Source of the DNA: an uncultured Eubacteriales bacterium
Lineage (GTDB): Bacteria > Bacillota > Clostridia > Oscillospirales > Acutalibacteraceae
Reading direction: 5' to 3'
Assembly: GCA_934546985.1 (NCBI GenBank)
Contig: CAKTEE010000021.1
Coordinates: 1-19,028, forward strand
DNA: 19,028 bases
The notes below the pieces were generated by a model. That model did no database searches. It was not told the DNA's origin and saw only the letters and a list, made by a program, of their open reading frames with translations. This document shows, in pieces, positions 6,716 through 15,524 of the stretch (its first letter is position 1; each line of letters opens with the position of its first letter). A program made the translations under genes and the position numbers.

Positions 6716-8722
6716 TTATAGATTTATCTGAAATGTATCCCATAATAATTGGTTTAAGCGGTCTGGCAGGCGGGTAGAATCGTTTAAATATAAACCAAAA
6801 TTTGGTTCGTGGTAAGTATGATAATTAAAGTTGATGTTGTATTTCTTGCAAATATCAAGCATATCTTTGACCCAAATTTCACCGCCTCGACCATTTTCAA
6901 AACCGTCGCCCATAACGCCAAATTCTCCCAAATACATAGGGACATGATGTTTTTGTCCAAATTCCAGATATTCTTTTACAGAATCTTCTAAATATTCCTT
7001 GTTGACGGTGCTTACTTTATCACAATTCCAAAAATCAACGCGCAATTTAATAACAGTATTTGTATTAATATTTTCAGCTTTTGCAAAACCGGATATTTCA
7101 TATGAATAACCTTGTTGTATAACAAAATATCCCGGATAGCCGATATTTGCGTCGTCTGTAGTGCCTGCTGCCATAGCACTTCCAGATGTATGATATCCGG
7201 TAGAAGCGTCAAACGACATAGTACCGCTGGAATTCTGGCTCCATAATGACAAGTTCTTACCGTCATCAAATTTCAAATCATAAATATTACGGACAAAATT
7301 TCCATTTTCATCATATTCTTTCACAGTTACATCATCAAACCAAACCTTTCCGTTTTCACCAAGGTTTTGACACTGCATCGCAATAACGCCAACTTTATAA
7401 TTGGGGTTGACAGCTTTATATTTTTGTCCAGTGAGTTCCTGCCAGCCGGTTTTTGTATGATTCAACCGTGGATTTGATAATGTTGTTCCTTCCCATGTCA
7501 TCGTACCCGAAGGCATAACCATGTTTTGGTCAGGATAATTTGCAAATATACCAGCTTGTGTAGTCCAGCTTGCGTTTTGATGGGTAAATTGAAATGGCTC
7601 ATAGTTATGGAATTCATATGCAACATTGTCGTCGTCAATGAGGAAAAAGTTCATATCCTCGTCATTTGTCCAATCTTGCTGGTTAGTGGTAAGGTTTTTG
7701 GTGGCATTTAGGCGTTCCACAATAATTAAATGATTGGTGTCTACTGTGCGTATGGAATCGGTGATTTCCTGAGCCAGTGCTGCCCATTGGTTGATGCTTT
7801 CTTTTTTGGTTGTTAATTCTGGTACAATAGGTTCATTTACCAAATCAAATGCTGCGATGGCAATTTCGTCTTTGTATCGTTGCGCAATGGCAGTCCAAAG
7901 AGCACACAGGCGTTTTTGATTTTCTCTGTTAGTCCAGAGCGCCATTCCGTCAGCTCCGGATTGATAACCGCCCTGCGGATAATGCATATTTAAAACAAGA
8001 CGGATGTTATATTTTTTTGCCATTACAATATTTTCATTCAGCCAATCCCAGCCGCTTTGTTTGTATTGGTACGGCTGGCTGTCATCTTCAAATAGACCAT
8101 AGTTCAGATAAAAACGTATGGAATTAAATCCTAATTCACTTAATTCTTTATAACTTTCTTCTGTGTGATGATTGGCAATTGGCTTGGAGGGATTTCCCCA
8201 AACATTATTGCCAAAAGCTATACCTTTCATCAAGTATTCTTTACCTTCGCCGGTACCTTCTACTAAAATATTGCCTTTGGCACGTACAAAGCCTTCCATT
8301 TTCTCTGATTCGTCAGGTGGAATGGTAACAGAATCGGATTTTAAAGCAACTACTGATGTTTTTGAGGAGTAGCCTCTGTAATTTCCGGCATATATCGTTT
8401 TGGTTTGGGTTCCCGAAAACTGTACTTTTTTACTGATTGTCCATGTCCGCTCGTTTTCTTCATCCGAGAAAGCAGTAAATCCTTTATCAATATCAGCGAT
8501 AAAGTATGTGCTTCCATCGTCATTAACCAGTTTGATTTTAGTAATATCTGTACCTGTTTTTACGGTAAATACAGCCATATCGTTTATTGCATAGGTATCT
8601 TCAGAAACAGATGCAGAAGTTATCCCTGATAGCAGATCATAAAAAGCGAATACTGTTAATGATGATATAACCACCATGATGCTTACAATGAAAGCCAGTA
8701 TTCTTTTTTGCGGCTTAATCAT
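6716..8722 (-). CDS. Secreted GH5 glycoside hydrolase with inserted CBM-like domain
   Basis: Exported 668-aa endoglucanase/mannanase-type enzyme. Residues 1-27 are a signal peptide or membrane anchor (KPQKR then a long hydrophobic run). About 33-130 is an Ig-like or other beta domain. The GH5 barrel starts near 145 and shows SIRFYLNY (R203), MHYP (H247), the acid/base motif LVNEP (E297), YEFHNYEPF (H372, Y374) and the nucleophile motif MYLGEFG (E600). Between about 380 and 570 the barrel is interrupted by a beta-rich segment with WFDDVTVKEY (461-470) and paired Gly/Ser-rich strands, resembling a CBM4/9-like galactose-binding fold. Glucan, mannan or xylan specificity cannot be told from the sequence. 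The ATG at 8722 follows CGGAGG at 8 nt. A TATAAT (8760-8755, minus) precedes it without a good -35 box, so activator control is possible. It is divergent from the flavoprotein operon. Confidence 0.88.
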   Translation of the reverse strand: MIKPQKRILAFIVSIMVVISSLTVFAFYDLLSGITSASVSEDTYAINDMAVFTVKTGTDITKIKLVNDDGSTYFIADIDKGFTAFSDEENERTWTISKKVQFSGTQTKTIYAGNYRGYSSKTSVVALKSDSVTIPPDESEKMEGFVRAKGNILVEGTGEGKEYLMKGIAFGNNVWGNPSKPIANHHTEESYKELSELGFNSIRFYLNYGLFEDDSQPYQYKQSGWDWLNENIVMAKKYNIRLVLNMHYPQGGYQSGADGMALWTNRENQKRLCALWTAIAQRYKDEIAIAAFDLVNEPIVPELTTKKESINQWAALAQEITDSIRTVDTNHLIIVERLNATKNLTTNQQDWTNDEDMNFFLIDDDNVAYEFHNYEPFQFTHQNASWTTQAGIFANYPDQNMVMPSGTMTWEGTTLSNPRLNHTKTGWQELTGQKYKAVNPNYKVGVIAMQCQNLGENGKVWFDDVTVKEYDENGNFVRNIYDLKFDDGKNLSLWSQNSSGTMSFDASTGYHTSGSAMAAGTTDDANIGYPGYFVIQQGYSYEISGFAKAENINTNTVIKLRVDFWNCDKVSTVNKEYLEDSVKEYLEFGQKHHVPMYLGEFGVMGDGFENGRGGEIWVKDMLDICKKYNINFNYHTYHEPNFGLYLNDSTRLPDRLNQLLWDTFQINL

Positions 8723-8873
8723 ATTTTTTCCTCCGTTTTGATTTTATTTTCTTTATTATACTATATTTTTATAATGAAAGATATATTTTTAGTAAATAAC
8801 ACAACGCAAATCATGACTATATTTTATAATATGTTAGATTTTGGTGCAATTCGGACTGTAAAAGGGAAAGAAC

Positions 8874-8902
8874 TTGTTAAATCATTTTTATTGTTATATA
8901 AT
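8874..8902 (+). promoter_or_regulatory. Promoter of the flavoprotein operon
   Basis: TTGTTA (8874-8879) and TATAAT (8897-8902) with a 17-nt spacer lie 45 nt upstream of the first ATG. The AAAGGAG ribosome binding site follows at 8931-8937. Confidence 0.6.
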
Positions 8903-8947
8903 AAAGAAATTAGATGCTGCGTGAATGATTAAAGGAGTTATTTAATT

Positions 8948-10258
8948 ATGATAAAAGATACAAGTGCCGCAATTGTCGTTATTGGCGGCGGAGCTGCCGG
9001 GTTGGCAGCCGCAGTAACCGCAGGAAGGTTGTTGGCGGGACAGCCTTTGAAAATTTTGATTTTAGAACGAATGGACCGTGTAGGAAAAAAGATTTTGGCC
9101 ACCGGAAACGGCCGCTGTAATCTTGCGAATACCAAGTTGAAATTAGAAAAATATCATGGTGATGTGGATTTTGCCGCTCAGGTTTTTGAAAAAATGAATG
9201 TAGAAAGCAACCTATCATTTTTCAGTTCCCTTGGCCTTATGATGGTGCCGGATGAAGAAGGACGGGTTTATCCGTTCAGCGGTCAGGCGTCGTCTGTACT
9301 TGATGTTTTGCGTTTTGAAATTGAGCGGTTGGGAATAGAAATCCATTGCCCATGCGAGGCAGTTTCTATTGAAAAAACAAATGATGGATTTAAAATTCGT
9401 ACCACAACCGGACCGGTTTATGCAGGCCGTGTTATTCTTGCGGCAGGCGGGCTTGCGGCTCCGGAGCTGGGTTCTAACGGAAATGGATTTGAACTTTTGC
9501 AAAAATTATCTCATACAGTTACTTCCCCGTTTCCAGCTCTGGTTCAGTTGAAAACGCATTCAGAATATCCTCGTCAGCTGAAAGGAATACGTTTTCAGGG
9601 AGAGTTGATGCTGAAAATTGCAGGGGAAATGAAGGCGCGTGAACGCGGTGAAATTATGTTTACAGAATATGGGTTATCCGGTATTCCAACAATGCAAATT
9701 TCCCGTGTTGCTTCAAAATATTTTCATGACGGCGGCAAGGGTGAAGTAAGCATTTCCATTGATTTTATGTCAGGTTATGATAAGAGCGATATTTACCGTG
9801 TCCTAATGGAACGTATGAAACGCAATCCGGAAACTACATTGGAAAATTTCTTTGTTGGTATTTTTAATAAACGTGTTGGACAAGTAATTTGCAAATCTGC
9901 CGGATTGCTCCCTCTTTCAAGAAAAGCTGGAACGTTAACTCCTTCTGAAATAGAGCTTTTTGTCAATGTAATCAAAGCATTTCCGCTGACGGTAGTTGGT
10001 ACTAAGGGCTTTTCAGCCGCACAGGTAACCGCAGGAGGGGGAAACACTTCTGAATTTTCACCGGAAACAATGGAATCGCAAATTATACCGGGAATTTATG
10101 CGGCAGGGGAAATGCTGAATATAGACGGTGACTGCGGCGGTTATAATTTAATGTGGGCGTGGTCGTCCGGCAGGCTGGCAGGTGAAAGCGCGGCAAAATC
10201 TTTGCTGGGAATCAGTAACGGGATTATGCCGGATTTTGAGAATGGGGTGCTGGATTGA
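8948..10258 (+). CDS. HI0933/BaiN-type FAD-dependent flavoprotein
   Basis: Cytoplasmic 436-aa NAD(P)/FAD-dependent oxidoreductase of the HI0933/YhiN/BaiN family. The FAD-binding Rossmann motif GGGAAG is at 13-18, the family signature ATGNGRCNLAN at 51-61, and the C-terminal flavin contact AAGEMLNIDGDCGGYNLMWAWSSG near 385-410. Length is typical (about 400-440). Family members include BaiN of bile acid 7-dehydroxylating clostridia, but most have no known substrate, so a bile-acid role should not be assumed. AAAGGAG sits 10 nt before the ATG. It is the first gene of a tightly packed operon, and its stop overlaps the start of the next gene by 4 nt, indicating translational coupling. Confidence 0.88.
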   Translation: MIKDTSAAIVVIGGGAAGLAAAVTAGRLLAGQPLKILILERMDRVGKKILATGNGRCNLANTKLKLEKYHGDVDFAAQVFEKMNVESNLSFFSSLGLMMVPDEEGRVYPFSGQASSVLDVLRFEIERLGIEIHCPCEAVSIEKTNDGFKIRTTTGPVYAGRVILAAGGLAAPELGSNGNGFELLQKLSHTVTSPFPALVQLKTHSEYPRQLKGIRFQGELMLKIAGEMKARERGEIMFTEYGLSGIPTMQISRVASKYFHDGGKGEVSISIDFMSGYDKSDIYRVLMERMKRNPETTLENFFVGIFNKRVGQVICKSAGLLPLSRKAGTLTPSEIELFVNVIKAFPLTVVGTKGFSAAQVTAGGGNTSEFSPETMESQIIPGIYAAGEMLNIDGDCGGYNLMWAWSSGRLAGESAAKSLLGISNGIMPDFENGVLD

Positions 10259-11841
10259 TTCGTATATCGAATATAAAAGCCCCGGTAACGGACAGGGAAC
10301 CTGATTTACGAAAGCTTGCGGCAAAAACACTGAAAACAGCGCAGAATCAAATTATAAATGTAACGCCTGTTAAAAAGTCAGTGGATGCACGAAGAAAAGA
10401 GCAAATTCATTTTATATATTCTTTGGATGTAACTGTACTGAATGAGGAAATGGTACTGAAACAAAATCCCTTTGCTGTAAAAATAGAACCTTATCAATTT
10501 GATTTTCCAGTTTGTTATCGCAGTTCAATAAAACGTCCTGTGGTAGTAGGAATGGGTCCTGCGGGGATGTTTGCAGGTTTAATATTAGCGCAGGCTGGGC
10601 TGCGGCCAATTATTTTGGAACGTGGACGGGATGTAGATTCCCGCCGCAGGGATGTGCATACATATTGGGAGGGAGGCAAGCTTCAGACTGACTCAAATGT
10701 GCAGTTTGGGGAAGGAGGAGCCGGCACATTTTCAGACGGGAAATTGACAACAGGGATTAAAGATCCAAACTGCCGTAAAGTTTTACAGGAGTTTTATGAG
10801 GCGGGGGCGCCGGAAGAAATTTTATACCTTGCAAAACCGCACATTGGAACAGATAAATTGGCGGTTGTGGTTAAAAATATTCGCCAAAAACTTATATCGT
10901 TGGGTGCGGACATCTGTTTTGAAACACGTTTGGAAAAATTGCATTCCGAATCCGGCGTTTTGCAGGGCATCACAGTGGTAAAATCAACAGGTGAAAAAGA
11001 AGAAATTGATACGGATGCATTGATATTGGCGATTGGCCATTCTGCCAGAGATACTTTTGAAATGCTTTATAAGTCGGGCGTGCATATGGTGCAAAAACCA
11101 TTTTCTGTGGGCGCCAGAATTGAACATCACCAGTCGATGGTTGACCGTTCGCAGTGGGGGCAATACGCGGGTAATCCCTTGCTTGGCGCGGCTGATTATA
11201 AACTTGCATGCCATTTGCCCCAAGGCAGGGATGCATATACCTTTTGCATGTGTCCTGGCGGCATGGTGGTTGCCGCTGCGTCAGAGCCGGATACTATTGC
11301 AACCAACGGTATGAGTGAGTACGCCCGTGATTCTGTAAATGCAAATGCGGCTTTGCTTGTTAATGTAACGCCGCAGGATTTTCCAAATGACCATCCTTTG
11401 GCAGGTATCGCATTTCAGAGAGAAATTGAACGCAAAGCTTTTGCGGCCGGAGAATTGAGCGGAAAAGCGCCTGCTCAGTTAGTGGGGGATTTTTTATCGG
11501 GGGCAGCTTCCAAACACGCGGGTAATGTTCAGCCGAGCTATCGCCCGGGGGTTATCTGGACCTCCCTTGAAAAATGCTTGCCTTTGTTTGTTACCGAAAC
11601 AATGCGTCAGGCAATCGTTTATATGGATCGTAAACTGGAAGGGTTTGCTTCTTCAGATGCTGTACTGACTGCGCCGGAGACCAGAAGCTCGTCTCCAGTA
11701 AGAATTCTGCGCGGTGAAGATCTTCAGTCTAACATTGCAGGGATTTATCCGTGCGGAGAGGGTGCAGGCTATGCCGGCGGGATTATGTCTGCAGCTGTTG
11801 ACGGGATTCGTTGTGCGCTGTGCATTCTTCAAGCAAAATAA
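10255..11841 (+). CDS. COG2509-type FAD-dependent dehydrogenase
   Basis: 528-aa NAD(P)/FAD-dependent oxidoreductase of the uncharacterised COG2509 family. An N-terminal domain (about 1-90, with the conserved VKKSVDARRK at 39-48) precedes the FAD motif VVGMGPAGMFAG (97-108). The signature FGEGGAGTFSDGKL is at 151-164 and the C-terminal ATG-like segment IYPCGEGAGYAGGIMSAAVDG near 499-520. The family's physiological substrate is unknown. The TTG start at 10255 overlaps the preceding stop (TTGA), so it is probably translated by coupling; a weak GGGGTG is the only upstream ribosome binding site. Full length for the family, with no truncation. Confidence 0.87.
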   Translation: MIRISNIKAPVTDREPDLRKLAAKTLKTAQNQIINVTPVKKSVDARRKEQIHFIYSLDVTVLNEEMVLKQNPFAVKIEPYQFDFPVCYRSSIKRPVVVGMGPAGMFAGLILAQAGLRPIILERGRDVDSRRRDVHTYWEGGKLQTDSNVQFGEGGAGTFSDGKLTTGIKDPNCRKVLQEFYEAGAPEEILYLAKPHIGTDKLAVVVKNIRQKLISLGADICFETRLEKLHSESGVLQGITVVKSTGEKEEIDTDALILAIGHSARDTFEMLYKSGVHMVQKPFSVGARIEHHQSMVDRSQWGQYAGNPLLGAADYKLACHLPQGRDAYTFCMCPGGMVVAAASEPDTIATNGMSEYARDSVNANAALLVNVTPQDFPNDHPLAGIAFQREIERKAFAAGELSGKAPAQLVGDFLSGAASKHAGNVQPSYRPGVIWTSLEKCLPLFVTETMRQAIVYMDRKLEGFASSDAVLTAPETRSSSPVRILRGEDLQSNIAGIYPCGEGAGYAGGIMSAAVDGIRCALCILQAK

Positions 11842-11896
11842 AATACATATTTCTGACAATTTAACAAATACTGATATCATTGAGGGAGTGGGATGT

Positions 11897-12460
11897 ATGG
11901 TTAAGGTATTTGTGTTTGGCGACCGGTCGGAAAGAAAATTTACAGAAAAACTCTGTCAAATCCTGAATGGTTTTGGCGGAGTTTTAGGTTTTTATAATGG
12001 AAATGTTATTGAAACCGGTAATGCTTATGAATTTCTTTTATGTGATTGTGAAAGATTAGAAAAATTTGATTTATCAGATGCAGTGCTGATTTTTAAAACA
12101 CGGCAGAAGAATTGCAGAAACCAGAAATTAAATGTATCACAGCGTGTGATTTCTATTGTTAATGAGGGGAATCAAAAAGCGTTCCATATGCTGAAAGACA
12201 GTTTGGTTCCAACTCTTACCTGCGGCATGTCTCCGAAAGATACGTTGACTTTGTCCAGTATTAGTGATACCGGTGCGGTAGTCAGCGTTCAGCGGGAAAT
12301 TAAAGATCTGAATCATCAAACAATAGAGCCATGTGAAATCAAAATTAATTATGAAGACAGATTTTCTGATTATGAGTTACTTTCTGCCTGTGCGGTTCTT
12401 TTGCTTGCAGATAAAATAAAGGACGGAAGACTGGATTTTAGCAGAAAAAAAGAAGTATGA
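11897..12460 (+). CDS. Conserved-looking protein of unknown function in flavoprotein operon
   Basis: 187-aa soluble protein not assigned to a family. The ATG at 11897 was chosen because GAGGGAG lies just upstream; the longer reading frame from 11714 runs through the end of the preceding gene and is not real. It has an N-terminal beta strand (VKVFVFGD) and a central segment FDLSDAVLIFK. A stretch at about 94-140, IVNEGNQKAFHMLKD then TLTCGMSPKDTLTLSSIS, is followed by VVSVQREI and a C-terminal helix with YELLSACAVLLLADK. The NEGNQKA-CG-SSI pattern loosely recalls the central part of Mur ligases (asparagine and strand positions) but there is no ATP-binding P-loop GKT. That comparison is tentative. 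The 10-bp gap to the next gene indicates co-transcription with the FAD/Rieske enzyme. Confidence 0.75.
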   Translation: MVKVFVFGDRSERKFTEKLCQILNGFGGVLGFYNGNVIETGNAYEFLLCDCERLEKFDLSDAVLIFKTRQKNCRNQKLNVSQRVISIVNEGNQKAFHMLKDSLVPTLTCGMSPKDTLTLSSISDTGAVVSVQREIKDLNHQTIEPCEIKINYEDRFSDYELLSACAVLLLADKIKDGRLDFSRKKEV

Positions 12461-12470
12461 GGTGCAATTC

Positions 12471-13919
12471 ATGGAATCGATTTGGAGCAAAACCTGTGAA
12501 ATTCCCCGAAGGCATAGTTTAAACCATGATGTCACAACGGATGTTGCTATTATCGGTGCAGGTATGGCAGGCATTTTAACAGCTTACCACTTGCAGGAGC
12601 AAGGGATAAAAACCGTTGTGCTTGATGCAGAATGTATTGCCGGGGGCATAACAAAAAATACCACTGCAAAAATCACTGCCCAGCATTCTATTATTTATAG
12701 TAAGCTTATCAAAAATTTTGGAGAAGAATCTGCCCGGCAGTATGCACAGGCGAATACAAAAGCAATCCGACGTTATCAGGAAATCATAGAAAAAGAAAAG
12801 ATTGATTGTTCTTTTGAAATAAAGCCGGCATATGTTTATTCTACCGAAGATATTTTACCTTTGCAGGAAGAAGCAAAAGCAGCGAAAGCGCTCGGGATTG
12901 ATGCGGAATTCACTCGAAAAACTACATTGCCGTTTCACGTGCGCGGTGCGCTGAAATTTAATAATCAGGCGCAGTTTCATCCGCTGGAATTTATAAAATC
13001 AGTATCTTCCAATTTAACGGTTTATGAGCATACCCGTGTAATAGAAGTGAAAGAAAAGGAAGTTATCACACAGCATGGCGCTGTGAAAGCAAATACGATT
13101 ATTTTTGCTTGTCATTTTCCTTTTGTAAATGTACCGGGTTATTATTTTGCAAGAATGCATCAGGAACGCTCTTATGTTTTGGCATTGGAAAATGCAGGCG
13201 AACTTGATGGAATGTATATTGATATGGCGTCGAACGGTTTATCATTCCGCACATACCGTCAATATGTATTGTTAGGCGGTTCTGGTCATAGAACAGGTAA
13301 AATTCCGCCGTATAGCTGTTACCAGAAATTGCGCCAGGAGGCTGTAAAACTCTATCCAAATGCGAAGGAAGTTGCAAACTGGTCTGCGCAGGATTGTATC
13401 TCCCTTGACAGCATACCTTATATTGGACCGTTTTCTTCATCAACGCCAAACTGGTTGGTTGCTACCGGTTTTAATAAATGGGGGATGACCAGTTCCATGG
13501 CGGCGGCTCAGATTTTAACGGATATGGTTTTAAAAAAAGACGTTTATTATGCCCTTGTTTTTTCTCCGCAAAGGTTTCAAATAAATGCAGAATTGAAAAA
13601 TTTTGTTACAGACAGCGCGCAAGCGGTGAATGGATTACTTTTGAAAAAAATGCAGCCGGCAAAAATGAATTGGGAAGAAATTCCTTTGGGTCATGGCGGA
13701 ATTGTTCAGTATGACGGTGAAAAGGTTGGCATATATAAAAATGAAGATGGGGAGTGTTTTGTGATATCTGCAAAATGCCCCCATTTAGGTTGCCAACTGG
13801 AATGGAATCAGAATGAACTATCGTGGGATTGCCCTTGCCATGGTTCTCGGTTTGACTATAAGGGAAATTTAATCGGCGGCCCTGCACAGGAAAATCTGCT
13901 TTTGCCAGCTGAGGATTGA
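12471..13919 (+). CDS. FAD oxidoreductase with C-terminal Rieske [2Fe-2S] domain
   Basis: 482-aa cytoplasmic enzyme. About 1-365 is a DadA/DAO-type FAD oxidoreductase with the Rossmann motif GAGMAG (29-34), the adjacent acidic LDAE strand end and a C-terminal FAD contact VATGFNKWGMTSSMAAA. About 395-482 is a Rieske domain with CPHLGC (C436, H438) and CPCHGS (C454, H457) as cluster ligands, and C441 and C456 placed to form the usual disulfide. Such DAO-Rieske fusions are widespread but mostly uncharacterised; they probably pass electrons between an amine or similar substrate, flavin and an external carrier. The ATG at 12471 has AGGTG 6 nt upstream; a GTG at 12462 would lie inside this site. 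It is the last redox gene of the operon, 65 bp before the GH13 gene. Confidence 0.87.
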   Translation: MESIWSKTCEIPRRHSLNHDVTTDVAIIGAGMAGILTAYHLQEQGIKTVVLDAECIAGGITKNTTAKITAQHSIIYSKLIKNFGEESARQYAQANTKAIRRYQEIIEKEKIDCSFEIKPAYVYSTEDILPLQEEAKAAKALGIDAEFTRKTTLPFHVRGALKFNNQAQFHPLEFIKSVSSNLTVYEHTRVIEVKEKEVITQHGAVKANTIIFACHFPFVNVPGYYFARMHQERSYVLALENAGELDGMYIDMASNGLSFRTYRQYVLLGGSGHRTGKIPPYSCYQKLRQEAVKLYPNAKEVANWSAQDCISLDSIPYIGPFSSSTPNWLVATGFNKWGMTSSMAAAQILTDMVLKKDVYYALVFSPQRFQINAELKNFVTDSAQAVNGLLLKKMQPAKMNWEEIPLGHGGIVQYDGEKVGIYKNEDGECFVISAKCPHLGCQLEWNQNELSWDCPCHGSRFDYKGNLIGGPAQENLLLPAED

Positions 13920-13984
13920 TTTTAAGCGTTAAAAAAAGTAAAATGGTATTAATAAACTAATGAGTATCACGGAGGGCAATTGTT

Positions 13985-15295
13985 ATGTGGGCGGATGACA
14001 GTGTTTTTTATCAAATTTATCCTTTGGGGTTTTGTGGGGCGCCGGAAGAAAATGATGGAATATGTGTACCGCGTATGAAAAAAATTACGCAGTGGCTTGA
14101 CCATATTAAAAAACTTGGGTGCAATGCGGTGTATTTTTCTCCGTTGTTTTCTTCTGACAGTCATGGCTATGATGCCCGTGATTATAGTAAAATTGATTGC
14201 AGGCTTGGTACAAATCAGGATTTTACAGAATTATGTGATGCTATGCATAAAAAAGGATTTCGTATTGTTTTAGATGGTGTGTTTAATCATGTGGGCAGGG
14301 GGTTTTGGGCGTTTCAGGATGTTATTGAAAAGCGGGAACGTTCAAGGTATCGTGATTGGTTTTATATTAATTTTACCGGCAACAGTGCGTATAACGATGG
14401 CTTCTGGTATGAAGGCTGGGAAGGACATTATGAACTGGTGAAATTAAATTTGCAAAATCCGGAAGTGGTTGAACATATTTTAAGCTGTGTTCAAAAGTGG
14501 GTTTTGGATTTTGATATTGATGGCCTCCGATTGGATGTTGCATATTGCTTGGACAAAAATTTTCTGCGTAACCTTCGTTCGTATTGTGAACGTTTGAAAC
14601 CGGACTTTTTTCTGATTGGAGAAATTCTGCACGGTGATTATAATCAGCTGGTAAATGGTGAAATGCTGCATAGCTGTACGAATTATGAATGCTATAAAGG
14701 ACTTTATTCCAGCTTTAATAGTAAAAATTTGTTTGAAATTGCACATTCGCTTCTTCGACAATTCGGTCCAGAGCAGTGGACACTATACAAAGGAAAGCAT
14801 TTGTTCAATTTTGTAGATAATCATGACGTAACACGTATTGCAAGTATGCTGGAAAATTCGAAGCATTTACCGTTAATATACGGTCTGCTATTCTCCATGC
14901 CCGGAATCCCCTGTATTTATTATGGCAGTGAATGGGGCGCATATGGGAAAAAAGAGAACGGGTCTGACCGTAATTTACGTTCCAGCTTTGAATCTCCTGT
15001 TGAAAATAGCCTTACTGATTGTATATCCTTATTTGCATATGCACATTGTAATAGTAAAGCTATTTGCTGGGGCGATTTTACAAGGCTTTGTCTAACCAAT
15101 GAACAGTTTGTTTTTCAGCGTTCTTATCAAGAAGAGCGGGTTATTGTTGCCATTAATGCGGCGGATATCCCATATACGGCACATTTTGATGCACAAGCGG
15201 GGCAAGGGATTGATTTGTTGACAAATCGAATCCATGATTTTGGCAGTAGCAGCGAATTGCCGCCATATAGCATTTACTATTGGAAAGTTTCCTAA
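13985..15295 (+). CDS. Intracellular GH13 alpha-amylase-family enzyme
   Basis: 436-aa glycosidase acting on alpha-glucans or maltodextrins in the cytoplasm; no signal peptide is present. All four GH13 regions are visible: DGVFNH (97-102), GLRLDVA with nucleophile D184, GEI with acid/base E213, and FVDNHD (276-281) with D281. YQIYPLGF near the N-terminus and the short C-terminal beta domain ending IYYWKV are typical of small maltogenic or cyclomaltodextrinase-like members, which here lack the N-terminal dimerisation domain. GGAGG lies about 10 nt before the ATG. No terminator separates it from the redox operon, so it may be co-transcribed; its own promoter is not clear. Exact specificity (alpha-amylase, neopullulanase, maltodextrin glucosidase) is open. 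Confidence 0.88.
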   Translation: MWADDSVFYQIYPLGFCGAPEENDGICVPRMKKITQWLDHIKKLGCNAVYFSPLFSSDSHGYDARDYSKIDCRLGTNQDFTELCDAMHKKGFRIVLDGVFNHVGRGFWAFQDVIEKRERSRYRDWFYINFTGNSAYNDGFWYEGWEGHYELVKLNLQNPEVVEHILSCVQKWVLDFDIDGLRLDVAYCLDKNFLRNLRSYCERLKPDFFLIGEILHGDYNQLVNGEMLHSCTNYECYKGLYSSFNSKNLFEIAHSLLRQFGPEQWTLYKGKHLFNFVDNHDVTRIASMLENSKHLPLIYGLLFSMPGIPCIYYGSEWGAYGKKENGSDRNLRSSFESPVENSLTDCISLFAYAHCNSKAICWGDFTRLCLTNEQFVFQRSYQEERVIVAINAADIPYTAHFDAQAGQGIDLLTNRIHDFGSSSELPPYSIYYWKVS

Positions 15296-15311
15296 CAATA
15301 AATTTATGGCG

Positions 15312-15356
15312 AAAAACGGTACGCAGACCAGAAAATAGTTTGCGTACCGTTTTTTG
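15312..15356 (+). terminator. Strong terminator after the GH13 gene
   Basis: AAAAACGGTACGCA (15312-15325) pairs over 14 bp with TGCGTACCGTTTTT (15341-15354), ending in a T-run. It closes the 8948-15295 transcription unit. Confidence 0.88.
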
Positions 15357-15452
15357 TTTGCTGATAAAGCATGAATATAGGTACAGATTCCTTTAAAATA
15401 CAGATTCTGATATGTGTACATAATAAATGATAACAATTACTCAAAATTATTG

Positions 15453-15481
15453 TTGCTTTTTTATAAACAACTTTGTATACT
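15453..15481 (+). promoter_or_regulatory. Promoter of the GH18 gene
   Basis: TTGCTT (15453-15458) and TATACT (15476-15481) have a 17-nt spacer. An inverted repeat, AACAAT (about 15432-15437) and ATTGTT (15449-15454), touches the -35 box and could be an operator for a regulator of chitin or sugar use; this role is speculative. Confidence 0.6.
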
Positions 15482-15524
15482 AAAAGGGCGAGTTCATCGC
15501 AAAAAATTATTGGGAGGAAAATCA

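Noticed and set aside
8708..8932. 74-aa hydrophobic plus-strand frame
   Set aside because: Lies over the GH5 start and its upstream AT-rich DNA, and overlaps the promoter of the flavoprotein operon.
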